Source: Acinetobacter sp. Ac_5812 (GTDB taxonomy: Bacteria; Pseudomonadota; Gammaproteobacteria; Pseudomonadales; Moraxellaceae). Taken from it: DNA of 64,000 nucleotides. Shown one piece after another: positions 8,026 to 17,204 of the stretch. How positions within the stretch are numbered: position 1 is the stretch's first letter; each line of letters starts with the position of its first letter. Under the pieces are notes generated by a model. That model made no database searches. It was not told the origin of the DNA and saw nothing but the letters and a program-made list of their open reading frames with translations. The stretch lies in the NCBI RefSeq assembly GCF_013072695.1, contig NZ_LXUK01000027.1:62001-126000 (forward strand), written 5' to 3'. The position numbers and the translations under genes were made by a program.

Positions 8026-10455
8026 CTATTCTCTTCTCAACCACTTCAATTGTTGCCTCTGTTGTTTTAACTTTACAGTGTCACGGTCAAAAACAAAACT
8101 CAAACTGCCTGTCTGCACGGTACTCAGCAAAGGAATATTTAAGGCCTGAAGACGACTTTGTAGTTCTTGGCTTGGGTGACCATAACGATTATTAAACCCT
8201 GCTGAAGCAATCGCTAGTTTCGGTTTTAAAACAGCTAAAAAATCATATGCAGAGCTATTTTTACTGCCATGATGACCAAGCACCAAAACATCCACTTTTA
8301 AATCAGGATACTGACGTAATAACTTATATTCAGTTTCCCACCCTGCATCCCCCATAATCAGAAAATGTTGATACGGTTGAGCATTTAAGAATTGCAGATA
8401 TACCACACAAGACTGTTCATTTTGCTGATCTCTTGCAACTGCTAAACCTTCCTGATCAGGTGATAAGATTTCTATTTTTAGATTTGGGTATGACCAAGTT
8501 TGACCTTGTTGGCACAATGAGAAATTATTTTTGAAGGGTATCTTTTCATTATGCTCATTGGACTGCACTTGAGTGATTGCAAAAGCATTTTGGATTGCTG
8601 CAAATGCACCACTATGATCTTGATCTAAATGGGACAAAATGACGTGATCCAATGTTCGTATCCCTTGCTGTCTTAAAAAAGGGATAATGACTCGCTCCGC
8701 TAAGCTAAACTTACTTTCATCATATGACCCACCCGTATCAATCATTAGGCTCAGTTCTGGATGCTGTAAAAATACGGCCTGTCCCTGTCCGACATCAAGA
8801 ATAGTGAATACCGTTGATTGGACTTTTATTCCAAGAAAAATCGGTAAAAAGCACACCAGCGACCATAGCTTGGGGACTGTGCCTCTTGGCAGAAATAGAA
8901 TGACGATACCAACCATAAAGCCCAGCATCATCTGGGGTGTATAACTGACACCATATAACTCAGGTGAAATATGTTGTAGGCCATTGAGTAGCCATAGCAA
9001 AAAAGCCAGTAATCCATCACTCAACTGAAATAGCAGTTGTCCAAGTGCAGGAATCAACAACCAAATGCATGCTGCGATAATCCCAATAGGGACGACTAAT
9101 CCACTGAGTAATGGAATGGCAATCAGATTACTGATTGGTGCAAGCCATGAAATCTGCTGAAAGAAAATAAGCACCAAAGGCAGTAATGCAATAAATATTT
9201 TCCATTGCGACTCAATCAGAAGCTTCACCGCTAGACGTAATTTTTGAGTGCTTGTGATGACTTGTTCTTGAGGTATATCAATAATGGTTTGATAGATGTG
9301 CAGCAGCATAAAGCATGCCCCATAGGACAACCAAAATGCGGTAGACAAAATACTGAATGGATCAAAGATCAGCAATAAGCTTGCGCTATAAATCAATAAT
9401 GCGAATGGCTGAATCAACTGTCGAAACCATAGAAAAACACTTGCAAGCAGTACCGTTAATAAAGTTCGTAGTGCAGGAATTTCAAAACCAACAAAGGCCA
9501 CATACAACAGTACACTGACTCCAAAAGGCAACAGTACTAGAACCTGTCGTGGTTGCCATAAATATAATTTTGGCGCATAACGCTGTACGATGCACGTCAA
9601 CACCCATGTCAGCATCAGTGCAAAAACCAAGACATGCGGACCAGAAATTGCCAATAAATGTGAAATACCCAATTGTTGGAATTGTTGTTTTAAACGATTT
9701 GATAACAAGCTTTCGTCGCCTGTCAACAAAGCCAATAACAACCCTTTGTGCTGTAGCGTAGTACTCTTTTGCAGCATTTCACGGAATGACAAGCGCAGCA
9801 TTTCAACATTGAGCAGAAATTTTTCTTGTAGTGTTTGTTGTTGCTTAAGATGCTGGTGGTAGCCCAAACGATAGATCTGATCTTGACTTAAATACTGAAT
9901 GTCGCTGACTTGATAGGCAGACATGACATTTTGTTGTAAAAACCATTTTTCCTGATCAAATGCACCTGCGACAGCATAGCTATGTGCAGGTTTAATCCTC
10001 CCAGATAAACGATAATAATGACCCAACTGTAGGTTTTGCTGCTGAACAATTGGATTATTTTGTTTTTTTATATAAAGCAACCAATCAACGGGCTGCGTGT
10101 ACCGATTGAGCACTTCCGCGATTTGTTTCTGCCCATCTTCGCTTAGCTCGTCGATTTTTTTGATATATACAATTGCTTCAAAGGGCTGCACTTCAATTTC
10201 TTTGAATTTTAGCCGTTGCTGTAGGACTGAATCGGCATAATAAAAGCCGGTACAGAACAAGGCCCAACTGACACTGCATAAGAGTAAAAAACTATAAGCA
10301 ACAGATTCAGAATATAACGTTCTTTTATATAAACCCAGACCGAATATCACGCTCGCTAACGCTAGCCAAATCCACCAAGTCTGTGCGGCAAAGCTAAAAT
10401 CATGTCCCATCAGGGCAATACCAGCAATCCAGCTGATTAAAACAATTTTCAACAT
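8026..10455 (-). CDS. comEC: DNA internalisation competence protein ComEC/Rec2
   Basis: 809 residues with the three expected parts: an N-terminal membrane and OB-like region (1-200), the central competence domain with about eight transmembrane segments (around 235-530; signature LLTGDESLLS...LLAISGPHVL), and a C-terminal metallo-beta-lactamase-like domain (ILDVGQGQAVFL, SHLDQDHSG, GHHGSKNSS). It forms the inner-membrane channel for single-stranded DNA in natural transformation; the same gene is called comA in A. baylyi. Length is normal and the frame is intact. It ends 1 base from the convergent acyltransferase stop. Confidence 0.93.
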   Translation of the reverse strand: MLKIVLISWIAGIALMGHDFSFAAQTWWIWLALASVIFGLGLYKRTLYSESVAYSFLLLCSVSWALFCTGFYYADSVLQQRLKFKEIEVQPFEAIVYIKKIDELSEDGQKQIAEVLNRYTQPVDWLLYIKKQNNPIVQQQNLQLGHYYRLSGRIKPAHSYAVAGAFDQEKWFLQQNVMSAYQVSDIQYLSQDQIYRLGYHQHLKQQQTLQEKFLLNVEMLRLSFREMLQKSTTLQHKGLLLALLTGDESLLSNRLKQQFQQLGISHLLAISGPHVLVFALMLTWVLTCIVQRYAPKLYLWQPRQVLVLLPFGVSVLLYVAFVGFEIPALRTLLTVLLASVFLWFRQLIQPFALLIYSASLLLIFDPFSILSTAFWLSYGACFMLLHIYQTIIDIPQEQVITSTQKLRLAVKLLIESQWKIFIALLPLVLIFFQQISWLAPISNLIAIPLLSGLVVPIGIIAACIWLLIPALGQLLFQLSDGLLAFLLWLLNGLQHISPELYGVSYTPQMMLGFMVGIVILFLPRGTVPKLWSLVCFLPIFLGIKVQSTVFTILDVGQGQAVFLQHPELSLMIDTGGSYDESKFSLAERVIIPFLRQQGIRTLDHVILSHLDQDHSGAFAAIQNAFAITQVQSNEHNEKIPFKNNFSLCQQGQTWSYPNLKIEILSPDQEGLAVARDQQNEQSCVVYLQFLNAQPYQHFLIMGDAGWETEYKLLRQYPDLKVDVLVLGHHGSKNSSAYDFLAVLKPKLAIASAGFNNRYGHPSQELQSRLQALNIPLLSTVQTGSLSFVFDRDTVKLKQQRQQLKWLRRE

Positions 10456-10492
10456 TTCTTAAAATTAGATTTAGTTTTTCTAAAGACAAAAT

Positions 10493-10515
10493 TAAAGCCC
10501 TTTTTCAGGGCTTTA
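10493..10515 (-). terminator. Intrinsic terminator of the lol operon
   Basis: Stem AAAGCCCT / AGGGCTTT followed on the minus strand by AATTTT. It lies between the lolE-like stop and the comEC start. Confidence 0.6.
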
Positions 10516-10543
10516 ACAAGAGGTCTAATTCAATATTTATAGA

Positions 10544-11779
10544 CTATTCATAACGTAATGCTTCAGCAGGTTGAACTTTTGCTGCGCGTAAAGCGGGGTA
10601 AATTGTTGCAAGTAGACTTAACAGTAGTGAGACACTTACAACAAGCAAGACATCTTGCCAGCGTAAATAGGAAGGCAGATAATGTACAAAATATGCATCG
10701 AGTAGATTCAAGCCAAAGGTGGTATTGATCCAAGATACGATATTACCAATGCTTAAAGATAAAATAATACCTAAAACAGTCCCTAAACCTGTTCCAATCA
10801 CCCCAATAATCGTACCCTGCACCATGAAAATTTGAGTAATCAATAAGGGGGATGCCCCTAAAGTACGTAATATTGCAATATCTGATTTTTTATCCGTGAC
10901 CAACATCATCAAAGATGAAATGATATTAAAAGTCGCCACGATAATAATCAGTAAAAGTAATAATCCAACCATATTTTTTGCCATTTGAATGGCACTAAAT
11001 AAATTACCTTGGGTATATGTCCAATTAGAAGCATAAAAATTACTTGGTAATTTTTTGATAATGCTCTCAGAAATTTCTGGTGCGGCAAAAATATCATCCA
11101 GCTTTAAACGTATGCCCTGCGCACCATCTGGTAAGCGTAATAAAGTTGATGCGTCATTGAGTGCAATATAACCCACCATCGAATCGACTTGAGTCCCGAT
11201 TTTAAATATTCCAACGACTTCAAAACGTTTAAATCGTGGCACGACACCGGCCGAGGAACTCGTCGCTTCTGGTAAAACCAGCGTGACAGGATCATTCAGT
11301 TTAAGTCCCAAGCTATCTGCTAGATCTTGCCCCAATACAATGCCATATTTCCCTTTTTTAAGCGCATCTAGGCTGCCTGCTTGCATATAATCATGAACAA
11401 TAGAGACTTGTTTTTCATATTTTGGCTCAATGCCTGAGATCATAATCCCAGTCACTTGACCATGTGCCGTTAACATCCCTTGCAATTGGGTATACGGCGC
11501 AACAGCAAGTACATGGGGTTGTTTAGAGATATCTTTCGCTAACCCCTCCCAATTTGTCATAATCTGAGTTGAGGCAATGGTCGCTTGCGGCACAATACCT
11601 AGAATACGGTTTTTCAATTCTCGATCAAAACCATTGATGACGGATAAAACCGTAATCAGCACCGCCACACCCAAAGTTAGACCAATCATTGTCATCAATG
11701 AAATAAATGACACCAGGCGGCTTTTTTTTCTCGCTTGTGTGTATTTCAGCCCAATGTAAAATGAAATGGGTTTAAACAT
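10544..11779 (-). CDS. lolE: Lipoprotein-releasing ABC transporter permease, second copy (LolC/E family)
   Basis: 411 residues from the ATG at 11779 (MFKPISFYIGLKY). One membrane helix near 25-47, a large periplasmic domain, then three helices near 275-300, 320-345 and 370-400; the C-terminus QPAEALRYE is identical to its upstream paralogue. The start overlaps the lolD stop by 8 bases (ATGTTTAA). With LolD and the other permease it would extract mature lipoproteins from the inner membrane and pass them to LolA. It is far more similar to the other permease than E. coli LolC and LolE are to each other, so it could equally be called a LolF-type protein. Confidence 0.88.
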   Translation of the reverse strand: MFKPISFYIGLKYTQARKKSRLVSFISLMTMIGLTLGVAVLITVLSVINGFDRELKNRILGIVPQATIASTQIMTNWEGLAKDISKQPHVLAVAPYTQLQGMLTAHGQVTGIMISGIEPKYEKQVSIVHDYMQAGSLDALKKGKYGIVLGQDLADSLGLKLNDPVTLVLPEATSSSAGVVPRFKRFEVVGIFKIGTQVDSMVGYIALNDASTLLRLPDGAQGIRLKLDDIFAAPEISESIIKKLPSNFYASNWTYTQGNLFSAIQMAKNMVGLLLLLIIIVATFNIISSLMMLVTDKKSDIAILRTLGASPLLITQIFMVQGTIIGVIGTGLGTVLGIILSLSIGNIVSWINTTFGLNLLDAYFVHYLPSYLRWQDVLLVVSVSLLLSLLATIYPALRAAKVQPAEALRYE

Positions 11780-12461
11780 GCTCACCCACCCATATACCAT
11801 CTTGCATATGCAAAATTGAATCTGCTGACTGTGCCAATTGCTCATCATGTGTCACGATCAACATCGCCATGTTGAGCTCTTTTTTCAAATCGGTGAGCAA
11901 TTCAAAAATATTCAGCGCTGTTTTACGATCAAGATTACCAGTTGGTTCATCTGCCAACACCACAGCTGGTTTCGTCACTAACGCACGAGCCAAAGCCACA
12001 CGTTGTCGTTCTCCACCCGACAATTCGCCTGGTTTGTGATCCATACGATGGGATAGACCTACACGATCCAGCAAATATTCTGCTTGCTTCTTCACGTCCT
12101 TAAAGTTGCTTTCTCTGCGCAACATTAACGGCATCGCCACATTTTCTAAGGCTGAAAATTCAGGGAGTAAATGATGGAACTGATAAACGAAACCAAGGTA
12201 CTGATTACGCTTATAACCACGTTCTGCCTCGCCTAAATTATCAAAGCGTTGGCCTTGTAAAAACACATGTCCTTGTGAAGGTTGCTCCAAGCCACCTAAC
12301 ACATGCAATAAGGTACTTTTACCCGAGCCACTTGACCCCACAATAGAAACGAACTCGCCCGCATTGACTTGAAGGGATAAGCCTTTGATCACTTCAACTT
12401 TACTTTTGCCATCATCGAAATGCTTAAAGATATTTTTTGATTCTAGAACGATCTTACTCAT
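11772..12461 (-). CDS. lolD: Lipoprotein-releasing ABC transporter ATP-binding protein LolD
   Basis: 229 residues from the ATG at 12461 (MSKIVLESKN). Complete ATPase: Walker A GSSGSGKST near 44-52, Q-loop, signature LSGGERQR, Walker B VVLADEPTGNLD, switch His in VTHDE. MacB/LolD-type. Start and stop each overlap a flanking permease gene by exactly 8 bases, showing a tightly coupled lolC-lolD-lolE operon. Confidence 0.95.
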   Translation of the reverse strand: MSKIVLESKNIFKHFDDGKSKVEVIKGLSLQVNAGEFVSIVGSSGSGKSTLLHVLGGLEQPSQGHVFLQGQRFDNLGEAERGYKRNQYLGFVYQFHHLLPEFSALENVAMPLMLRRESNFKDVKKQAEYLLDRVGLSHRMDHKPGELSGGERQRVALARALVTKPAVVLADEPTGNLDRKTALNIFELLTDLKKELNMAMLIVTHDEQLAQSADSILHMQDGIWVGEHV

Positions 12462-13689
12462 AACGTAATGCCTCAGCTGGTTGCGTTTTCGCTGCACGAA
12501 TAGCGGGGTAAATTGTTGCTAAAAAACTGATAGATAACGATGCTGTCACAACAATCAATACATCTTGCCAGCGTAAATAGGAAGGCAAATAGCCAATAAC
12601 ATAACCACTAAATAAATTCAGTCCAAAGGTATGATTTAACCAGCCAACCAAATCACTGATGGTTAATGCAAAACTGCTTCCTAAAATAACCCCGATCACA
12701 GTACCCACAACACCAATAATGGTACCCTGTACAATAAAAACAGACGTGATAAATCTTGGAGAAGCACCTAAAGTACGTAGAATCGCAATATCGGCCTTTT
12801 TATCGGTGACCACCATCACCAATGACGATACGATATTAAATGCTGCCACCACAATAATCAGAAATAACAGCAACCCGACAAGGTTTTTTTCCATTTTTAC
12901 TGCGCTGAATAAACTCCCATGCGTTTCCTTCCAGCTTGTTGCATAAAAATTATCAGGTAATTGTTTAACAATCTGGTTAACTACTTCAGGAGCAGCAAAA
13001 ATATCGTCCACTTTAAAGCGTATACCTTGTGCACCATCTGGTAAACGCAATAAAGTAGAAGCATCATTCAAGGCGATATAACCGACCATTGAATCCACTT
13101 CAGCACCGACACTAAAAATCCCCACGATTTTAAAACGTTTGAAACGTGGTACTACACCTGCAGGTGACGGTGTCGCTTCGGGCAGCACTAAGGTCACATT
13201 ATCATTTAAGCCAAGGCCCAACGCATCGGTCATATCCTTGCCAAGGACAATCCCAAACTCACCTTTTTTCAATGCATTTAAATCACCTGAAACCATGTGG
13301 TTCTGGATAATTGAAACCTTCTTTTCATATTCAGGATCAATCCCCGTCACCATAATGCCTGCAACTTGACCTTGCCCGGTTAACATCCCTTGCAATTGAG
13401 TAAATGGTGCAGCACCAGTGACATGCGGGTGGTTCTCAACTTTTTTTACAAGCTCAGGCCAATCTGTTAGAATTTGAGTAGAAGAAACAGTGGCTTGTGG
13501 AACCATTCCAAGGACACGATTTTTTAATTCGCGATCGAAACCATTCATAACAGATAACACTGTAATGAGAACAGCGACACCAAGTGTCAAGCCGATCATG
13601 GAAACTAAAGCGACAAAAGAAATAAAATGATTACTCCGCTGAGCACGAGTGTATCTCAACCCTATATACAGCGAAATTGGCTTAAACAT
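12454..13689 (-). CDS. lolC: Lipoprotein-releasing ABC transporter permease, first copy (LolC/E family)
   Basis: 411 residues, the same length as the second copy, with the same topology: one N-terminal membrane helix, a periplasmic domain of about 220 residues, three C-terminal helices. The periplasmic segment PFTQLQGMLTGQGQVAG is the LolA-hook region in LolC-type permeases. First gene of the operon; its ATG lies only 25 bases from the divergent PilZ ATG, so its promoter must overlap that gene or the gap. Confidence 0.9.
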   Translation of the reverse strand: MFKPISLYIGLRYTRAQRSNHFISFVALVSMIGLTLGVAVLITVLSVMNGFDRELKNRVLGMVPQATVSSTQILTDWPELVKKVENHPHVTGAAPFTQLQGMLTGQGQVAGIMVTGIDPEYEKKVSIIQNHMVSGDLNALKKGEFGIVLGKDMTDALGLGLNDNVTLVLPEATPSPAGVVPRFKRFKIVGIFSVGAEVDSMVGYIALNDASTLLRLPDGAQGIRFKVDDIFAAPEVVNQIVKQLPDNFYATSWKETHGSLFSAVKMEKNLVGLLLFLIIVVAAFNIVSSLVMVVTDKKADIAILRTLGASPRFITSVFIVQGTIIGVVGTVIGVILGSSFALTISDLVGWLNHTFGLNLFSGYVIGYLPSYLRWQDVLIVVTASLSISFLATIYPAIRAAKTQPAEALRYE

Positions 13690-13714
13690 ACCATCTAGTC
13701 CGAGGTGATTTATT

Positions 13715-14296
13715 ATGGAAAATTCACAACATCATCTTGTTGACGACAACACTGAACGTCGAGTGATGTCTCGTATTGATGCTGTGTTGAGAATCAACTA
13801 TCAAATCATTCCAGATGATGTTGCGTTGAATGACCCGTATGATTCCCATTTCGTTTTGCCTCGCTATTTTCTACTACTTGCAGAATTAGATCAATTTGAT
13901 CATGCGTTTCGCTACGAATTAGAACAATTAAATGAAAAAGATCAACAAATTGCTCGCATCTTATCCCTTTTTAACCAAAAATTGAATCTGATTACAGGCT
14001 CTTTTTACGACAATATCGTGCAATCCCTATTGCCCGTTACTGAACAAGTAAATTTTTCAGAGAATGGTTTAAGTTTCTATAGTTCACAAGATATTATTGA
14101 AGGCACCTATATTCATATTACCTTGAGCCACCCAGAAAATTTCTTCCATATTGCGGCAACAGCACAAGTGGCACATAGCACGGCAGACGAACAAGGTAAG
14201 TTCCGTATCGGCGCTTATTTCATTACTTTAAATCCGCAAGACCGGGCTAAACTAGCGGCCAGTATTCAACAAACACAACAAACGGAAAGCAATTAA
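13715..14296 (+). CDS. PilZ domain protein, probable cyclic-di-GMP receptor
   Basis: 193 residues. Both halves of the c-di-GMP-binding PilZ motif are present: RxxxR as RVMSR at residues 16-20 and [D/N]xSxxG as NFSENG near 112-117. They are separated by a mostly helical insertion of about 90 residues (LAELDQFDHAF through LLPV), unlike the compact canonical PilZ. Such insertions form oligomerising helices in some family members. A GAGGTGA Shine-Dalgarno sits 8 bases upstream of the ATG. The output partner is unknown. Confidence 0.75.
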   Translation: MENSQHHLVDDNTERRVMSRIDAVLRINYQIIPDDVALNDPYDSHFVLPRYFLLLAELDQFDHAFRYELEQLNEKDQQIARILSLFNQKLNLITGSFYDNIVQSLLPVTEQVNFSENGLSFYSSQDIIEGTYIHITLSHPENFFHIAATAQVAHSTADEQGKFRIGAYFITLNPQDRAKLAASIQQTQQTESN

Positions 14297-14310
14297 TTCC
14301 CACTTTTTTC

Positions 14311-15204
14311 TTATATTTTTAAACGGCGATATGCTCTTAAATCTTTAAAGAAATAAAGCAGTAATCCAAATAAAATAATACTCGCCCCAATAAAGACCTG
14401 AGCGGACAATTGTTCATGATTCAGGTATGCTCCGATCAAGATCGCCAACATTGGCGTCATCACTGTTGTTAATGACAATGTCGTTGCTTTTAGATTTTGC
14501 ACCAACTTAAAGTAGCAGAACATGGCAATCAACGATGCCATAATCACCGTATAAGCCAATGCCAATAATGATTTGGCTGACGGGAAATGCGTTGGAACAT
14601 ATTGCCAGATCCACGGGATTAACATGGTTGCCAATATTGTTGAAACCAGAATTGAACCCGTTGCCTGTGCCATGACAGGCAAATCTGCATTAATCTTCTT
14701 CACTAGAAAAATTGACAATGAATAAGAAAAAACACTGATCAGCATTAAAATAATACCAATCGGCTGCACATGTTGCTGGCTACCACTCAGGCAGATCATG
14801 GCCAATCCAACAATCGATGTTGCCATACCTAACCACTGTAAACCCGCTAGTTTTTGCTGGAAGCCAAAGCGCCCAATTAAACCGGCCATAATCGGCGCCA
14901 AACCAAACATCAGCGCAATCAATCCAGAACTTAAATAAGCTGTTGCCGCATAGGTAAAGATTTGCGATCCAATCAGGCTTAATGAACCCGCGGCATAACT
15001 TAATACTGCAATTTTATGAACTGGGAACTTAACCTTCAATAGCAATAACACCGTTACAGCCAAAGGCAAAGCAATAAAGAAGCGGATCACCAATGCCCAC
15101 ATTGGATGCAGGTCAGAGACGCTCCATACAATCGCCAAAGGTGTAGTTGCCCAAATAAAGACTAATAGTCCATAAGTAAGCATGAGGTTAATACGTGATG
15201 GCAT
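14311..15204 (-). CDS. DMT superfamily (EamA) transporter
   Basis: 297 residues with ten predicted transmembrane helices in two EamA repeats (roughly 7-140 and 150-285), ending in a basic KDLRAYRRLKI tail. EamA proteins export amino acids or other metabolites; the substrate is not predictable here. It is followed upstream on the same strand by the yaiI-family gene, 7 bases away, so the two may be co-transcribed. Confidence 0.85.
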   Translation of the reverse strand: MPSRINLMLTYGLLVFIWATTPLAIVWSVSDLHPMWALVIRFFIALPLAVTVLLLLKVKFPVHKIAVLSYAAGSLSLIGSQIFTYAATAYLSSGLIALMFGLAPIMAGLIGRFGFQQKLAGLQWLGMATSIVGLAMICLSGSQQHVQPIGIILMLISVFSYSLSIFLVKKINADLPVMAQATGSILVSTILATMLIPWIWQYVPTHFPSAKSLLALAYTVIMASLIAMFCYFKLVQNLKATTLSLTTVMTPMLAILIGAYLNHEQLSAQVFIGASIILFGLLLYFFKDLRAYRRLKI

Positions 15205-15211
15205 AACCGAC

Positions 15212-15682
15212 TCAAGAAGCTGTCTTACGTTTCTGTTTTAAAATGGTCTGATCAAGTGAACTTGAAAACTCTCGTTTGTCTCGTTCTGAGATCGGAGGTG
15301 GCCCACCGGTTTGCACCCCTGCACCACGTAAAGTATCCATAAAATCGCGCAAATGCAGACGCGCTTTCACATTGGCGGTGGTATAGATTTCACCACGTGG
15401 ATGAATCGCAATCCCACCCTTTTCAATCACTTGTGCTGCAAGAGGTATGTCCTGTGTAATGACAATATCATTTTCTTGCATCCGATCTACAATTTCTTGG
15501 TCAGCCTTATCGGCGCCACTCATCACTTGAATGGATTTAATCCGCAATGACGGCGTAATCCCAACATTTTGATTGGCAACAAAAATAACTTCAAGTTGAT
15601 AACGATCAGATGCACGTAGAATTACTTCACGTAAAATTTTAGGCAAAGCATCAGCATCTACCCACAATTTGAATGGCAGCAC
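15212..15682 (-). CDS. YaiI/YqxD family protein (UPF0178, PIN-like)
   Basis: 156 residues starting at a GTG (LPFKLWVDADALPK). The VDADALP start, VITQDIPLA and HPRGEIYT motifs are diagnostic of the DUF188/YaiI family, which has a PIN-like nuclease fold and acidic residues at the expected places. Physiological role unknown. It stands just upstream of the DMT transporter. Confidence 0.88.
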   Translation of the reverse strand: MLPFKLWVDADALPKILREVILRASDRYQLEVIFVANQNVGITPSLRIKSIQVMSGADKADQEIVDRMQENDIVITQDIPLAAQVIEKGGIAIHPRGEIYTTANVKARLHLRDFMDTLRGAGVQTGGPPPISERDKREFSSSLDQTILKQKRKTAS

Positions 15683-15915
15683 GTTGGCAAAAGCTCATGA
15701 AAGTAAAAAATATAGTGTAACAGATTACTGGAAAAGTAGAATTAAGATCATCCAACTATTCACATCGCTCATCCTTGTCCAACACACTTAAGCAGCATAT
15801 TGATATTTCGAGCTAAAAAGTAAATTAATTGTAGAGAATTACAGATTCAGACTTGAAATATGACAGTTACCCTCGATTTAATAGAGTAAGTTCAATCTTT
15901 TTAGCATTACGCTTT

Positions 15916-16854
15916 ATGAAAAATCAAAACAGTCCAGAAATCATTAAAATTCAAGATCAAAATTTCGGTAATCATGTCGAGCATTGGAACTTACTGACAG
16001 ATACTCCCGAAACGGATGTTCCCAAATGGTTAGGATTGGCTCTTGATGCACCGGTAATGCCGATGGGTCTCTGTCAGGACGAGCATGAGATGGATCAATC
16101 ATTTTGGTTGATTCAGGGTCCGAGTGGCGAAGCTGTTTCGATTAATCAAATTATTGCGGTTGAAGATCAAAAACCCCGTGCATTAAAAACTGCATTTCCA
16201 AGTTTTGATAGCCCATATAAATATGATGCGCAAATCGAGCGAATTATTACCTGTGATTCTTCAACTCAAGCCGTATTACGTTTGAACTTAAATAAAAATA
16301 CCATTATTTATGCATTCGATAATTTATTCAGTGTAAATAGCTGTCAATATGACAAGAATCAAACCTATCAAGTTCAATTTAATGCTTGGGCCTATGAATT
16401 AGAAACAGTTTCGGCTGATGAAAAAATCATTGTTGATGACCCGGCTTCAATTAAGCATCACCGTGCATTAAATGCGATTTTGACAGAGCATAATGGAATT
16501 GCCCCAGACAATTTACAAGAATTGATTAATGACTGGCAACCAAAAACACCAGAAGATCAAGAACCTGTCACTGTCGACTTTTCTAAAATGGTGGCTTACT
16601 TATTTGGTGAAACATTAGGTCAAGAAGATGAGGCTTGGTTCCAAGGTAATATCGTCGGCAAAACTTCTATGCAGTTTATGCAAGAAGAATATACCCTTTA
16701 TGATGTGACGCTGGTATTAGAAGATGATTTACCTGCGATCTTGATTCGTATTGCAACGAAGAATGAATTGTATAAAAACTTTAACATTGGCCAATATATT
16801 CGCGGTAACCTATGGATTCAGGCCAATATTTATGCTAAAACCCCTAGTGTTTAG
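15916..16854 (+). CDS. Unknown conserved protein; prophage attachment gene with phage-encoded C-terminus
   Basis: 312 residues from the ATG at 15916 (MKNQNSPEI); an in-frame TTG at 15853 is the only longer option. No signal peptide or membrane segment; acidic, with several beta-rich stretches and a C-terminal portion (YIRGNLWIQANIY) that looks like the end of a small beta-barrel. I do not recognise the family. Its final codons overlap attL: after the 17-bp core the phage supplies T-P-S-V-stop, whereas the bases beyond attR would give T-A-H-K-stop. The protein is therefore intact but carries a changed tail in this lysogen. Confidence 0.75.
   Translation: MKNQNSPEIIKIQDQNFGNHVEHWNLLTDTPETDVPKWLGLALDAPVMPMGLCQDEHEMDQSFWLIQGPSGEAVSINQIIAVEDQKPRALKTAFPSFDSPYKYDAQIERIITCDSSTQAVLRLNLNKNTIIYAFDNLFSVNSCQYDKNQTYQVQFNAWAYELETVSADEKIIVDDPASIKHHRALNAILTEHNGIAPDNLQELINDWQPKTPEDQEPVTVDFSKMVAYLFGETLGQEDEAWFQGNIVGKTSMQFMQEEYTLYDVTLVLEDDLPAILIRIATKNELYKNFNIGQYIRGNLWIQANIYAKTPSV
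16825..16841 (+). repeat. attL core
   Basis: 17-bp core AATATTTATGCTAAAAC inside the 3' end of the 15916-16854 gene, identical to 52723-52739. Five further matching bases (ATTCA) lie four bases upstream of both copies. Confidence 0.88.
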
Positions 16855-16911
16855 GTGTTTTTAAATTAAATATCAATGCTTTAATAAAAATAAAAGCATT
16901 CTGAAATCCAA

Positions 16912-16933
16912 ATATGTACACACATATGTACAC
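16912..16933 (+). repeat. Putative left arm-type integrase/excisionase sites
   Basis: Two direct copies of ATATGTACAC at 16912-16921 and 16924-16933, a 12-base period. The same sequence recurs at the right end of the prophage with the same spacing, as expected of arm-type sites flanking attP. Confidence 0.6.
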
Positions 16934-16942
16934 AGTAGATAA

Positions 16943-16960
16943 AAGCCCTTATGGGCTTCT
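16943..16960. terminator. Hairpin at the prophage left end
   Basis: Stem AAGCCC / GGGCTT, loop TTAT, preceded by an A-run and followed by CTACTTTTT. It may block transcription between host and prophage. It also sits 21 bases before the start of the next gene, like the leader hairpins noted elsewhere in the prophage. Confidence 0.45.
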
Positions 16961-16979
16961 ACTTTTTGGAGAATCTAAA

Positions 16980-17204
16980 ATGCGCTACTTCTACATAAAG
17001 AAAGGCAGGCAATATTTGCATATACAGCACTCACTTTTTGAAGATTATCAAGACTATTCAGATATCAATGCAATGGTCACCCAGCAGTATGTATTTTTAG
17101 ATACCAAAGATGATGCAAAAAAGTTTTTAGAAAAACGAGAGGCAGATAGATTCATGGTGACCAGAGGAAGAAAGCTGAAAGGTGTAGAGGTTGTGAGGGA
17201 GTAA
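16980..17204 (+). CDS. Small prophage-end protein, unknown
   Basis: 74 residues from the ATG at 16980, with GGAGA 8 bases upstream; a longer frame from 16914 would run through the arm-type repeats and is rejected. Aromatic-rich start (MRYFYIKKGRQYLH), then an acidic middle and a basic tail (RGRKLKGVEVVRE). No family recognised. It is the only plus-strand gene at the left end, outside the late operon, so it could be expressed from the prophage. Confidence 0.6.
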   Translation: MRYFYIKKGRQYLHIQHSLFEDYQDYSDINAMVTQQYVFLDTKDDAKKFLEKREADRFMVTRGRKLKGVEVVRE

